A stretch of 64,000 bases of DNA from CAWCGU01 sp963795195 (GTDB lineage: Bacteria; Actinomycetota; Thermoleophilia; Solirubrobacterales; 70-9), in NCBI GenBank assembly GCA_963795195.1, contig CAWCGU010000006.1, positions 1,860,001-1,924,000 of the forward strand, read 5' to 3'. Of this stretch, positions 45,495 to 54,254 are shown one piece after another. The notes under the pieces were generated by a model. It made no database searches, was not told the origin of the DNA, and saw only the letters and a list, made by a program, of their open reading frames with translations. The first letter of the stretch is position 1. Every line of letters begins with the position of its first letter. A program made the position numbers and the translations under genes.

Positions 45495-48020
45495 TCAGCG
45501 GGCCGGCGAGGCGGAGCTGACCCTGGTCACGTCGAGATTCGGATTGCCCCGGATCTGCCAGCGGCAATAGGGGACCTCGTTCCAGTCCTTTCGCGAGAAT
45601 GCTCGCGAGTAGTCGGCCGCGTGTGGCGAATCCTGGTTCTCGGACTGCCCGTACGTGACGAACGTGCGGGCTTCCGCGGGACAGCGCTCCTCGGGTGTGA
45701 AGGCGACGGCCGTGATGAAGCTCGTGCCATGCGCGATGTTGGTGTAGCCGCCCTCGCCGGGTCGCCACTGGGCCGAGATCGCGTTGAAGACGCCGAGGCC
45801 GCCGGGCCCGCCATGGATCGGGATGCGCCTGCCGCCGCGCACTTCGTACTGGTAGCCCCGCAACGGTGCGTCGAGCGGAATGCCCGCCTCGCGCAGGTCG
45901 GTGATCGCATCGGCAAGCCCGGCGCTCACGTAGGGACTGAGGGTGTTGAGACCGCTCGGGGTGTTGACAGGATCAGAGCGATCAAACGGCGTGGTGAAGA
46001 TCAGAGCGTCGTCCAGCCGGGTCGCGCCCTGGGTTCCGTTCGGCAGCGCCGGCAGGCGGCTGAACATCCTCGTGACGAAGCGACGGAACAGCACGGCGCC
46101 GTTCGAATCGAGGTCGTCGTGGAGGTCCCAGTTCGCCAGCGCCTCGCAGGCCTCTGGGGGTGTCGCCATCGGTCCGTCCATCCCAACCAGCACCGGCGTC
46201 GAGCGGCAGAAGCCGACAAGCTGGTCGCGCCAGAGCTCGCCTGCGTACTGCCGGTTTCCGAGCGCCACCCGGGTGAGTTGCTTGAGCGAAAAGCGCCTGC
46301 CGGGCAGGCCGTCGGTCCCCGCGATCCGCTCCTGGACCTGGATCAGGCCAAGCCGGGTGCGCAGGGTCACCTGAGCACCCTCGATGCCGACGATTCTCGG
46401 GTAACCCTCGAGCGGATGCTCGGGGTTGGCGAGCCAGTGGCTGTCGTTGCCGTTGGTCACGTAGTCGCGGCGGACGAGCCGCGGGATCTCAGATGACGGC
46501 AACAACCCGGGCGCGGCTGCGGAGGGATCCTCATCCCAGCCGCACTCCGAGCGCGAACCGTCCAGAGTGGGCAGGCCGAGAACCCTGAAGGTCACGGCTC
46601 CCAGCACCCCCGAGCACTGGGTGGCCTTGGCGTCGGAGACGTTGGGAATCGAGCCGTCCATCGAGTAGTAGGCGTTCCCGCGGCTGTCAGCAGCGATCGA
46701 GTTGACCCAAGGGATGCCCTGCACACGCCGGCCGATGCGGTCGTACTCGCGGACCGACTGGGCCTTGTTGGTGAGGTAGAAGTGGTTTAGGTAGCGAAAG
46801 TTCGTCGCGTTGACGTCGGCGAGCGCGAACGCCTTCGGCGGGGTCCAGGGGAAGAGCGGCAGGCCCAGAAGCGAGGTGAACATGGGGCCGTAGCGCGTGC
46901 TGTAGAAGGTGTGGCTGCGGTCGACCAGCCTGCCTGAATCAGCGAGCGCCTTGACCGTGACCTCGCTCTCGTCCATCGGTACGGTCTCACCGTCGACGAT
47001 GTAGCTGAAGGGATCTCCGGGCGCGAGGGTCAGTTCGAATGGAGTGAACCGCCAGGCCGTGGCCACCGTGTGTGACCAGGCCAGGTTGTCGGTGTGGCCG
47101 ATGTTGATCAGGGGAACCCCGTAAAGAGCTCCCCCGGCAACGTCAACTTCGCCGGGAATTGTCAGGTGGGCCTGGTAGAGGCGCTCGGCCCCGTCCCAGG
47201 GGAAGTGGGGGTTGCCGAGCAGCATGCCGCTGCCCGTCCGGGTTGCCTGGCTGCCCAACCCGTAGGCATTCGAGCCGAGTTCGAGCGGGAAGGCGCTGTC
47301 CATGGCGCCGTTCTCGACATCCTCGATCGCGTCTGCCTGGGCCGCCCGCGCCGTCGCTTCTGACGCCCCGCCCACGATTGGGGCGGCGCCGACGATCCCT
47401 GGGATGGCTACTCCGGTGCTGGCCATGCCGCCGAGCTGGAAAAAGCGCCGGTAGACGTCAATCTCCCTGATCGGCCTCACCCACTCTTCACCGCGACAGC
47501 GTTCGTCTGGGAGGCGGTCGACGCCGGTCTCGCGCAGGTACTGGTTGTAGCCGGCGACGTATCCGCGCACGCCCCGCTTGACCGCCGGCATCGGGCCGCC
47601 CGGCGGAGGTGTCCGGATCAGCTTCTCGATCACACGGGACTCGTTGAGGTTGGTGTAATAAAAGTCGGAGACGAGGTTTTTGAGCGTCACGCCGTTGCCG
47701 GCGAACGTCCAGGTCGCGTCGGGTCCCAGGTAGCGGGAGCGCCGGCCCGAGACCGTCAGGTAGGAGTCGGCGATCGTGCAGAGGTTGTCTTCGGCGAAGG
47801 CGTAGGCGAAGCCGAAGGCGAGGCTCTGTATGTCGTTTGCCCGGATGTGGGGGATGCCGTAGGTCGTGCGGCTGATCGTTGCTCCGAGCTCGCCGTTCCT
47901 CGGTGTAGCCGCCGCGGCATTCGCCGGAACCGGCGGTGCGAGCACGATCAGGCAGCAGGCGCCGCCCAACAATTGCGCGCCTCGCCGGCGCGCCTTCACC
48001 CTCCAGACCCTCAGCCGCAT
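45495..48020 (-). CDS. Secreted penicillin-acylase-family amidohydrolase (N-terminal nucleophile)
   Basis: An 841-residue precursor with a basic start and hydrophobic signal peptide (GAQLLGGACCLIVLAPPVPA then NAAAA). The alpha-subunit text follows (ISRTTYGIPHIRANDIQSLA, GFAYAFAEDNLCTIADSYL). A spacer leads to the autoprocessing site in LELGSNAYGLGSQATRTGSG, where the Ser after Gly becomes the beta-chain N-terminus. GNPHFPWDGAERLYQAHLTI, VPLINIGHTDNLAWSHTVA and VTNGNDSHWLANPEHPLEGY are family motifs. Members cleave amides such as penicillins, acyl-homoserine lactones and cyclic lipopeptides; the length and HFPW motif resemble the AHL/lipopeptide acylase branch (a judgement). ATG 48020 is set by TACGCT (48028-48033) seven bases upstream. 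Intact. Confidence 0.92.
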   Translation of the reverse strand: MRLRVWRVKARRRGAQLLGGACCLIVLAPPVPANAAAATPRNGELGATISRTTYGIPHIRANDIQSLAFGFAYAFAEDNLCTIADSYLTVSGRRSRYLGPDATWTFAGNGVTLKNLVSDFYYTNLNESRVIEKLIRTPPPGGPMPAVKRGVRGYVAGYNQYLRETGVDRLPDERCRGEEWVRPIREIDVYRRFFQLGGMASTGVAIPGIVGAAPIVGGASEATARAAQADAIEDVENGAMDSAFPLELGSNAYGLGSQATRTGSGMLLGNPHFPWDGAERLYQAHLTIPGEVDVAGGALYGVPLINIGHTDNLAWSHTVATAWRFTPFELTLAPGDPFSYIVDGETVPMDESEVTVKALADSGRLVDRSHTFYSTRYGPMFTSLLGLPLFPWTPPKAFALADVNATNFRYLNHFYLTNKAQSVREYDRIGRRVQGIPWVNSIAADSRGNAYYSMDGSIPNVSDAKATQCSGVLGAVTFRVLGLPTLDGSRSECGWDEDPSAAAPGLLPSSEIPRLVRRDYVTNGNDSHWLANPEHPLEGYPRIVGIEGAQVTLRTRLGLIQVQERIAGTDGLPGRRFSLKQLTRVALGNRQYAGELWRDQLVGFCRSTPVLVGMDGPMATPPEACEALANWDLHDDLDSNGAVLFRRFVTRMFSRLPALPNGTQGATRLDDALIFTTPFDRSDPVNTPSGLNTLSPYVSAGLADAITDLREAGIPLDAPLRGYQYEVRGGRRIPIHGGPGGLGVFNAISAQWRPGEGGYTNIAHGTSFITAVAFTPEERCPAEARTFVTYGQSENQDSPHAADYSRAFSRKDWNEVPYCRWQIRGNPNLDVTRVSSASPAR

Positions 48021-48027
48021 CTCGCAA

Positions 48028-48037
48028 AGCGTACGGT
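48028..48037. promoter_or_regulatory. Overlapping divergent -10 boxes between the acylase gene and cydA
   Basis: Only 30 bp separate the two start codons. Reverse strand: TACGCT (48028-48033), 7 nt before ATG 48020. Forward strand: TACGGT (48032-48037), 13 nt before ATG 48051. The two boxes share the central TA, so opposing polymerases could not both occupy the site. Confidence 0.45.
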
Positions 48038-48050
48038 TCATTCGCATTCG

Positions 48051-49421
48051 ATGCTTCAGCTCGGCTTCATCGCGGACGCGTTCGGCCTTCTGGCGGACGC
48101 TCTCGGCACCGCCGAGCAGCCGGACGCTCTCGACGCCAGGCAGATGCAGGCGCTCTCGTTTGCCTTCCACATTCCCCTCGTCTGCTTCGGCATCGCGCTG
48201 CCGGCGATAGTGCTGTTTACGGAGGGGCTCTGGCTGCGAACCGGCGATCCCGTCTACAAGGCCCTCGCCAAGCGCTGGTCGAAGGTGATGATCATCCTCT
48301 TCGCCGTCGGCGTCGTCACCGGGACGATCCTCTCGTTCGAGTTCGGCCTGCTCTGGCCCAACTTCATGGCCACGTTCGGGGAGGTCTTCGGCGTCGCCTT
48401 CGGTCTCGAGGGCTTCTCGTTCTTCCTCGAGGCGATCTTCCTGACGATCTATGTCTACGGCTGGGACAAGCTCTCCCCGCGGGCTCATTTCCTATCCGGA
48501 ATCCCGATCGTGATCACCGGGATCGCCGGCTCGCTCTTCGTGATCGCGGTCAACGGCTGGATGAACGACCCGACCGGCTTCGACTACGTCAACGGGGCCG
48601 TCTCCAACGTCGACCCCTGGGCGGCGCTCTTCAACGGCTTTTTCTGGCACGAGTTCATTCACATGTACCTGGCCGGCTACATCGTCGTGGGGTTCTCAGT
48701 TGCCGGCGCCTACGCCTGGGCTCACCTGAAGGGCCGGCGCGACCGCTACCACCGGATCGGCCTGGTGATTCCGCTCGCCTTCGCCGTGCTGGCGACACCG
48801 GTGCAGCTGCTGGTCGGTGATTGGGCGGCGCGCACGGTCGCGGTGAAGCAGCCGGTCAAGCTCGCTTCGTTCGAGGGACTGCCCCAGACAACCAAGGGCG
48901 CTCCGTTTCACCTCGGTGGCTACTACGACGAGGAGGACAACGAGAACGTGGGTGGGATCGAGATCCCCGACCTGCTGTCGATACTCGCCTACCACGATCC
49001 CGACGCAACGGTGACCGGGCTCGACAGCGTGCCGGCCGAGGATCGACCGCCGGTCAACGTGGTCCGCTACTCATTCCTGACGATGGTGGGAATCGGCTCC
49101 GGCCTTGCCGCTCTGGCCGCCTGGTTCCTCTACACATGGTGGCGCCGTCGCGCTCCGCCCGGTTCGAAGTGGTTCTACCGCGCCCTGATCGCCGCCGGCC
49201 CACTCGCCGTTGTGGCGCTGATCTGCGGCTGGATCACCACGGAGGTCGGCCGCCAGCCGTGGATCGTCTACGGCCACATGAAGACCGAGGATGCCGTCAC
49301 CGGGGCTGACGGGCTCGAGATCGGCTACGCCGCGCTGGTGATCGTCTACCTGACGCTGGCTGCGGCGATCGTCTGGCTACTGCGCCGCCTGGCATCGCAG
49401 CCTGAGGATGGGGCGCACTAG
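48051..49421 (+). CDS. cydA: Cytochrome bd ubiquinol oxidase subunit I
   Basis: A 456-residue polytopic subunit carrying the haems. Visible: RQMQALSFAFHIPLVCFGIA (axial His region), FGLEGFSFFLEAIFLTIYVYGW (with the conserved Glu residues; quoted here as an overlapping pair FGLEGFSFF and LEAIFLTIYVYGW), a central haem-b595 region HEFIHMYLAGYI, and near the C-terminus TEVGRQPWIVYGHMKTEDAV (the GRQPW motif). The loop before GRQPW is short, so this is the short-Q-loop type. Bd oxidases reduce O2 with high affinity and tolerate nitric oxide and sulfide. ATG 48051 is taken; upstream frame has no conserved text. cydB follows with a one-base overlap. Confidence 0.95.
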   Translation: MLQLGFIADAFGLLADALGTAEQPDALDARQMQALSFAFHIPLVCFGIALPAIVLFTEGLWLRTGDPVYKALAKRWSKVMIILFAVGVVTGTILSFEFGLLWPNFMATFGEVFGVAFGLEGFSFFLEAIFLTIYVYGWDKLSPRAHFLSGIPIVITGIAGSLFVIAVNGWMNDPTGFDYVNGAVSNVDPWAALFNGFFWHEFIHMYLAGYIVVGFSVAGAYAWAHLKGRRDRYHRIGLVIPLAFAVLATPVQLLVGDWAARTVAVKQPVKLASFEGLPQTTKGAPFHLGGYYDEEDNENVGGIEIPDLLSILAYHDPDATVTGLDSVPAEDRPPVNVVRYSFLTMVGIGSGLAALAAWFLYTWWRRRAPPGSKWFYRALIAAGPLAVVALICGWITTEVGRQPWIVYGHMKTEDAVTGADGLEIGYAALVIVYLTLAAAIVWLLRRLASQPEDGAH

Positions 49422-50485
49422 TGCTCCCGGAGCTTTTCGCAGCATTGATCGTCGTCGGCCTGACGGCCTACGCCGTACTTGCCGGGGCTGACTTCGGAGC
49501 GGGGTTCTGGGACCTGACCGCCGGCGGAGACCATCGCGGAGCGAGGGTGCGGGGAATGGTCGCGCGCTCGATGGCGCCCGTTTGGGAGACCAATCACGTC
49601 TGGCTGATCTTCGTGCTGGTCATCACCTGGACCGCGTTCCCGGAGGCCTTCGGCTCGATTGCGTCAACGCTCTACATCCCGCTGTTCGGCGCCGCCCTCG
49701 GGATCATCGGCCGCGGCGCAGCCTTCGCTCTTCGCGGCCAAGCCGTGACGCTGGCCGGCGCGCGGGCCCTGGGCGCGACCTTCGCGATCTCCTCGGTGTT
49801 GACGCCGTTCTTCTTGGGCACGGTTCTCGGCGGCATCGCGTCGGGCAGGGTCCCGGTCGGCAACGCGGTAGGCGACCCGGTCACGAGTTGGCTCAACCCG
49901 ACCTCGATACTGATCGGTGTGCTCGCCGTCGTCACCGGCGCCTACCTCGCCGCGGTCTACCTCGCCGGCGACTCGGTTCGCGCCGGCCTCTCCGACATGG
50001 TCAACGCTTTCAGAACACGGGCTCTCGAGTCGGGCATCGTCGCTGGGGCCCTCGCGATCGGCGGCCTCTTCGTGCTCCATGAGGACGCCGAAACGCTCTA
50101 CGAGGGCCTCACCCAACTGCCGGCCCTGCTCGCCGTAATAGCGTCCGGGGCCGCAGGGGCCGCCACGTTGTGTCTGGTCTGGACCGACCGCTTCGGGCCC
50201 GCCCGCGCCAGCGCCGCGGGAGCGGTCGCCTGCATCGCGATCGGCTGGGCCCTGGCCCAGGAGCCGGAACTGCTTCCGGGAGCGCTCACGATTGAGCAGG
50301 CAGCGGCGTCGGACGCGACGCTGACGGCGCTGCTGATCGCGACCATCGCCGGGATGGCGCTGCTGGTGCCGGCGCTGGTACTGCTCTACCGCCTGGTCCT
50401 CCAGGGCCGCCTCGACCAGCCGTTCGAGCCGCTCGACAAGCGCTTCGAGACGGATCCCGGATCGGGACGGAGAGCCGGGCGGTAA
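49421..50485 (+). CDS. cydB: Cytochrome bd ubiquinol oxidase subunit II
   Basis: A 354-residue membrane protein with eight to nine hydrophobic segments. The N-terminal ADFGAGFWDLTAGG and APVWETNHVWLIFVLVITWT are diagnostic CydB motifs, followed by FPEAFGSIASTLYIPLFGA. GTG 49421 overlaps the last base of the cydA TAG, which fixes the start. It pairs with CydA to form the quinol oxidase; no CydDC exporter genes follow, so these must be elsewhere if present. Intact. Confidence 0.95.
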   Translation: MLPELFAALIVVGLTAYAVLAGADFGAGFWDLTAGGDHRGARVRGMVARSMAPVWETNHVWLIFVLVITWTAFPEAFGSIASTLYIPLFGAALGIIGRGAAFALRGQAVTLAGARALGATFAISSVLTPFFLGTVLGGIASGRVPVGNAVGDPVTSWLNPTSILIGVLAVVTGAYLAAVYLAGDSVRAGLSDMVNAFRTRALESGIVAGALAIGGLFVLHEDAETLYEGLTQLPALLAVIASGAAGAATLCLVWTDRFGPARASAAGAVACIAIGWALAQEPELLPGALTIEQAAASDATLTALLIATIAGMALLVPALVLLYRLVLQGRLDQPFEPLDKRFETDPGSGRRAGR

Positions 50486-50487
50486 CG

Positions 50488-50694
50488 ATGCTGCGAACCC
50501 GTCTCGGCATCGCCACGGTCCTCTGCTTCCTGGCTGGTGCGGGCCTGCTGTTTCCGTTCGAAAGCACGATCACCCGCATCGGCGGGCTGGCGTTCCTCTT
50601 CGCCTTCATCGTCTGCGGCGCCTTCCTGATCGCCAATCCGGACGACCTGGGTGCGGTCGAGTACTCACCGGCTCAGGACGACGCTGGCGAGTAG
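50488..50694 (+). CDS. Small two-helix membrane protein after cydAB
   Basis: A 68-residue protein starting two bases after the cydB stop. Two hydrophobic segments (about residues 7-24 and 32-50) and an acidic C-terminal tail. It matches no family I recognise and is longer than CydX/CydS-type accessory subunits, but its tight coupling to cydAB suggests a role in assembly or stability of the oxidase. An unrelated membrane protein is the alternative. Confidence 0.65.
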   Translation: MLRTRLGIATVLCFLAGAGLLFPFESTITRIGGLAFLFAFIVCGAFLIANPDDLGAVEYSPAQDDAGE

Positions 50695-50738
50695 CTACCC
50701 GACCCTCACCGTTTGAGTGGGGCTGAGGATCAGGTCGG

Positions 50739-52454
50739 TCACAGCGGTTTTGCCGGCTCGCCCGCAGAGTGCTCCGCGGGCTGGGCGCCGGGCTGCTGCT
50801 TCGAGGCTATGCCCTCCTTGTCGAGTGGCGCGCGGGGCGCGTCCATGAGCGGCGGCACGTAGGTCATCGCGTGTTCGGCGAGTGCGGTGATGGTCAGGCT
50901 GGGGTTGACTCCCGGATTGGCCGGAACCACCGAGCCGTCGCAGACCAGCAGATTCTCGTAGCCGAAGGCGCGCTGGCGCATGTCGACGACGCCGTCCCTC
51001 TCGTCCGCGCCGATCACGGCACCGCCGAGGATGTGCGCCGTCGCGGGGGTGTTCAAGACCGCTTCAGGCAGCGTCGACTGAGCGATCCCGTCCATCTTCT
51101 CGGCCAGCAGCTCGGCGGATTCGTTGGCGACCGGGATCCAGGTGGGATTCGGGTTGTCTGGGTCCTGCTCGGTCTGGAGAACGATCTTCTTGGGGCTGAC
51201 ACGAACCGGCCGCAGCCGCAGGTGGTTGTGGAGTGTCTGCATGACCAGCAGGATGATCGTCTTGCGCGACCAGCCCCGCTTCCAGAGCAGCCGCCCGGCG
51301 CGGATCGGGTGGGCGAAGATTCGCCCGACCAGCTTCAGGGGGCGCGTGATACGCGTGCCGCCCTCGGTCAGCATCGTGAACAGCAGGCCCATCGCGTCGC
51401 CGGCGGGACCATAGGTGACGTTCTCGATGTGGGTGACTTCGTCGGGGTAGATGCTCGAGGTGATCGCGACGGAGTTGGCGAAGTCGTGTTCGTCGCGCTT
51501 GGCGGTCACCGCCAGCAGTGCCTCGCTGTTCGTCCTCACCACCTCGCCGATCCGGTCTGAGAGCTGCGGCAGACCGCCGACGTCCTTACAGGTCCGCAGC
51601 AGGATGTTGGAGCCGACCGCACCGGCTGCGATGACGACGCCCCTGGCCGTGATCTTTGTCTGCCTGCGACGTATCCAGGCGCCGGAGCGACGGTGGCTGA
51701 TCTCGTAGCCGTCGGATCCATCCCCGGCTCCGAGCGGGCGAATGTCGACGACCTTGCGGTCCGGAATGATCTCGGCACCGCGCTTCTCGGCGAAGTAGAG
51801 GTAGTTCTTCAGCAACGTGTTCTTGGCGTTGTGACGGCAGCCGACCATGCAGGCGCCGCAGCGAATGCAGCCGGCTCGGTCGGGCCCCTCGCCGCCGAAG
51901 AATGGGTCTGCAACCGTCTCTCCGGGCTCGCCGAAGAAGACGCCGACCGTCGGCCGGGCGTAGCTGTCGCTGACCCCGAGGTCCGCGGCGAGCTCGCGGA
52001 AGAGGTGATCGGCGTCGGTCTCGAAGGGAACGTCGACCGCGCCGAGCATGCGCTTTGCCTCCGCGTAGTGCGGAGCCAGCGCCGCCTCCCAGTCCTGAAT
52101 CCCGCTCCAGACGTCGGAGCGGAAGAAGTCGACAGGGGGGACGTAGAGCGTGTTGGCGTAGACGAGGCTGCCGCCGCCCACGCCCGCGCCGGCGAGGATC
52201 GCCACGTCCTTGAAGATCCAGATGCGCAGGATCCCCCGCATCCCCAGCTTCGGGATGAAGATGTAGCGGCGGAAGTTCCAGGTCGACTTGGCGAAGTCCT
52301 CGTCCTCGAAGCGCCGCCCCGCCTCGATCACGCCGACGCGGTAGCCCTTCTCGGTCAGCCGCAGCGCAGAGACGCTGCCGCCGAAGCCAGAGCCGACGAC
52401 GACCCAGTCGTAGTCGAACTCGAAATCATCCGGGATCTCCTCGGTCTCGGCCAT
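50739..52454 (-). CDS. Cholesterol-oxidase-like GMC oxidoreductase
   Basis: A 571-residue flavoprotein. The FAD-binding N-terminus reads DWVVVGSGFGGSVSALRLTE then EAGRRFEDED; LAGAGVGGGSLVYANTLYVP is the second GMC motif. The middle carries CIRCGACMVGCRHNAKNTLL, a CX2CX2CX3C array like an iron-sulfur ligand set, as seen in the ChoD-like subgroup. The C-terminus has PATAHILGGAVIGADERDGV and VCDGSVVPANPGVNPSLTIT (catalytic His/Asn region). The family oxidises sterols or other alcohols; here the substrate is unknown. ATG 52454 is chosen as it begins just before the FAD domain. Intact, with an unstructured C-terminal tail. Confidence 0.88.
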   Translation of the reverse strand: MAETEEIPDDFEFDYDWVVVGSGFGGSVSALRLTEKGYRVGVIEAGRRFEDEDFAKSTWNFRRYIFIPKLGMRGILRIWIFKDVAILAGAGVGGGSLVYANTLYVPPVDFFRSDVWSGIQDWEAALAPHYAEAKRMLGAVDVPFETDADHLFRELAADLGVSDSYARPTVGVFFGEPGETVADPFFGGEGPDRAGCIRCGACMVGCRHNAKNTLLKNYLYFAEKRGAEIIPDRKVVDIRPLGAGDGSDGYEISHRRSGAWIRRRQTKITARGVVIAAGAVGSNILLRTCKDVGGLPQLSDRIGEVVRTNSEALLAVTAKRDEHDFANSVAITSSIYPDEVTHIENVTYGPAGDAMGLLFTMLTEGGTRITRPLKLVGRIFAHPIRAGRLLWKRGWSRKTIILLVMQTLHNHLRLRPVRVSPKKIVLQTEQDPDNPNPTWIPVANESAELLAEKMDGIAQSTLPEAVLNTPATAHILGGAVIGADERDGVVDMRQRAFGYENLLVCDGSVVPANPGVNPSLTITALAEHAMTYVPPLMDAPRAPLDKEGIASKQQPGAQPAEHSAGEPAKPL

Positions 52455-52520
52455 CGACTCGCGATTCTCGCCGATCGCGGGCAATCCTCCAAATCCACCA
52501 CACCTGCAGCGCGTTCGGGA

Positions 52521-52526
52521 TAGGGT
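52521..52526 (+). promoter_or_regulatory. Leaderless -10 box (TAGGGT) for the PPK2 gene
   Basis: TAGGGT ends 6 nt before ATG 52533, giving a leaderless transcript. It also lies in the divergent gap with the GMC oxidoreductase gene. Confidence 0.55.
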
Positions 52527-52532
52527 CAACCG

Positions 52533-53360
52533 ATGGCCAAAAAGCAAACGAAGACCCCGACCCCGGAGAAGCTGCCGCGCCAGCTCTACGAAGCAGAGCT
52601 GCTGCGGCTGCAGACCGAACTTGTCGCGATGACCGAGTGGATCAAGAAGGAAGGGGCACGGGTTGCGCTCGTCTTCGAAGGTCGCGACGCCGCCGGCAAG
52701 GGTGGCGTCATCAAGCGCATCACCCAGTACCTGAGCCCGCGGATCGCCCGCATCGTCGCACTACCGGCTCCGACCGAGCGCGAGCAGGGCCAGTGGTACT
52801 TCCAGCGCTACATCGCTCACCTTCCGGCCGCCGGGGAGATGGTGCTGTTCGACCGCTCCTGGTACAACCGGGCCGGCGTCGAGCGCGTGATGGGATTCTG
52901 CACTCCGGAGGAGCATCGGCGCTTCCTGCACCAGTGTCCGATCTTCGAGCGGATGCTGATCGACGACGGGATCATCCTCCTCAAGTACTGGTTCTCGGTC
53001 TCAGACGCCGAGCAGGAGGCTCGCTTCAAGTCGCGCACCGACGATCCGCTCAAGCAGTGGAAGCTGAGCCCGATGGACCTCGAGTCACAGAAGCGCTGGG
53101 TCGACTACTCGCGAGCCAAGGACGAGATGTTCGTGCACACCGATGTTCCGGAGGCACCGTGGTGGGTCGTCGAGTCCGACATCAAGCGCAACGCCCGCAT
53201 CAACTGCATGACCCATCTGGTCAACCAGGTGCCTTACGAGCACATCGACATCAAGAAGATCAAGCTGCCGAAACGCCAGTCCGACACCGGCTACGTACGG
53301 CCTCCCCGAGACACGAATCACTACGTGCCCGACGCCGCCACCGCCCTGTTGGACAAGTAG
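52533..53360 (+). CDS. ppk2: Polyphosphate kinase 2
   Basis: A 275-residue PPK2. Walker A FEGRDAAGKGGVIKRITQYL, lid/acidic region LPAPTEREQGQWYFQRYIAH, Walker B-like MVLFDRSWYNRAGVERVMGF, and the C-terminal KLSPMDLESQKRWVDYSRAK then DEMFVHTDVPEAPWWVVESD. It transfers phosphate between polyphosphate and nucleoside di- or monophosphates. Sequence features resemble the one-domain class I type (which mainly phosphorylates diphosphates), but the class cannot be fixed by eye. Intact, monocistronic by its context. Confidence 0.94.
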   Translation: MAKKQTKTPTPEKLPRQLYEAELLRLQTELVAMTEWIKKEGARVALVFEGRDAAGKGGVIKRITQYLSPRIARIVALPAPTEREQGQWYFQRYIAHLPAAGEMVLFDRSWYNRAGVERVMGFCTPEEHRRFLHQCPIFERMLIDDGIILLKYWFSVSDAEQEARFKSRTDDPLKQWKLSPMDLESQKRWVDYSRAKDEMFVHTDVPEAPWWVVESDIKRNARINCMTHLVNQVPYEHIDIKKIKLPKRQSDTGYVRPPRDTNHYVPDAATALLDK

Positions 53361-53837
53361 GCCCGTTCGCCGAGGCCCATTGATTCCGCAAACTGCGGGA
53401 ACCTGGATCGGTCTTTCGTCCAGACCTCTTGAAATGGCCTGAACTTCGTGTAATTTCGTTCCTGCGACCGGGAGAGAGAACGGAAGCCACCGAAGCCAGG
53501 AGGCCACCACTCTCGACAGGCGACGAGACAAGCTTCTTTGTGCGCAGGCTACGCGCAAGCTGCAGGATCGTTGCCCCCGGTTGCTTTTTCGTTCTCGGCT
53601 CGTTGTCCGCAGCGTCCGGTCGGGGCCCTAGCCTTGGGCTTGCGGCTCAGCAATTGCCGCCGGCCGGGGATGTCCTGCTCAACCTCAGCCGCGCGACCCG
53701 GGCGCACCGGGAGCAGGGCGCTGCGGCATGGATCCCGGGGTCCTCACGCCGTAGGTAGCCCGCCCGCTCCCAGCTCCTCCACAAAGCGGACTCCCTCGTT
53801 CTCGGGTTAGGGTGGCCGGGCTGAAAGGAGAGAACCA
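53361..53837. other. Intergenic stretch upstream of the heptad-repeat gene
   Basis: 477 bp without a supported gene. Short open frames are Arg/Ser-rich shadows. The last 30 bases hold a -10-like TAGGGT (53808-53813) and a strong Shine-Dalgarno AAAGGAG (53824-53830) serving the next gene. A less GC-rich patch lies around 53385-53465. Confidence 0.5.
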
Positions 53838-54218
53838 ATGCCCCTGATCCCCAATCCTGTCAACAACGTGCTCAAGCGGGTCGATGGAACGCTGTCGGAT
53901 GCCGACAGGACGCTCGGCCGGGTCGACGTGACGCTTAACACCGTCAGCGAGACCCTCGCCAGCGTCGACGACAAGCTCAGCGGTGTCGACGAGAAGCTGG
54001 TCAGCGTCGACGCTGCGCTCAACAACGTCAGCGGCGCGCTCGTGAGCGTGAACGGAACCCTGACGGAGACGCAGGGCACCCTCAGCGAGGCGACCGGCGT
54101 GCTCGGTGAAGTGCGAACGCTGCTCGCCGAGCTCCAGGAGGAAATGGCACTGCTCAAGCAGGTGCCGGAGATCGCGACCCAGGTGAACGAGATTCACGCA
54201 GCCGTCACGGGCAAATAG
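53838..54218 (+). CDS. Small protein made almost wholly of heptad repeats
   Basis: A 126-residue protein of unknown function. From about residue 9 to 107 it consists of consecutive seven-residue units of the form D/S/N-x-x-L-x-x-V, for example DRTLGRV, DVTLNTV, SETLASV, DDKLSGV, DEKLVSV, DAALNNV, SGALVSV, NGTLTET. Leu and Val fall at fixed a/d-like positions without a break for about 13 units, predicting one long amphipathic helix or coiled coil of about 14 nm. No signal peptide or membrane helix. The start is certain: ATG preceded by AAAGGAG. It could be a phasin-like or scaffolding protein; neither is demonstrable. Confidence 0.8.
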   Translation: MPLIPNPVNNVLKRVDGTLSDADRTLGRVDVTLNTVSETLASVDDKLSGVDEKLVSVDAALNNVSGALVSVNGTLTETQGTLSEATGVLGEVRTLLAELQEEMALLKQVPEIATQVNEIHAAVTGK

Positions 54219-54254
54219 CCGCCGAGGTCTGCTTCGCCTCGGCCGTCCAGCGAA

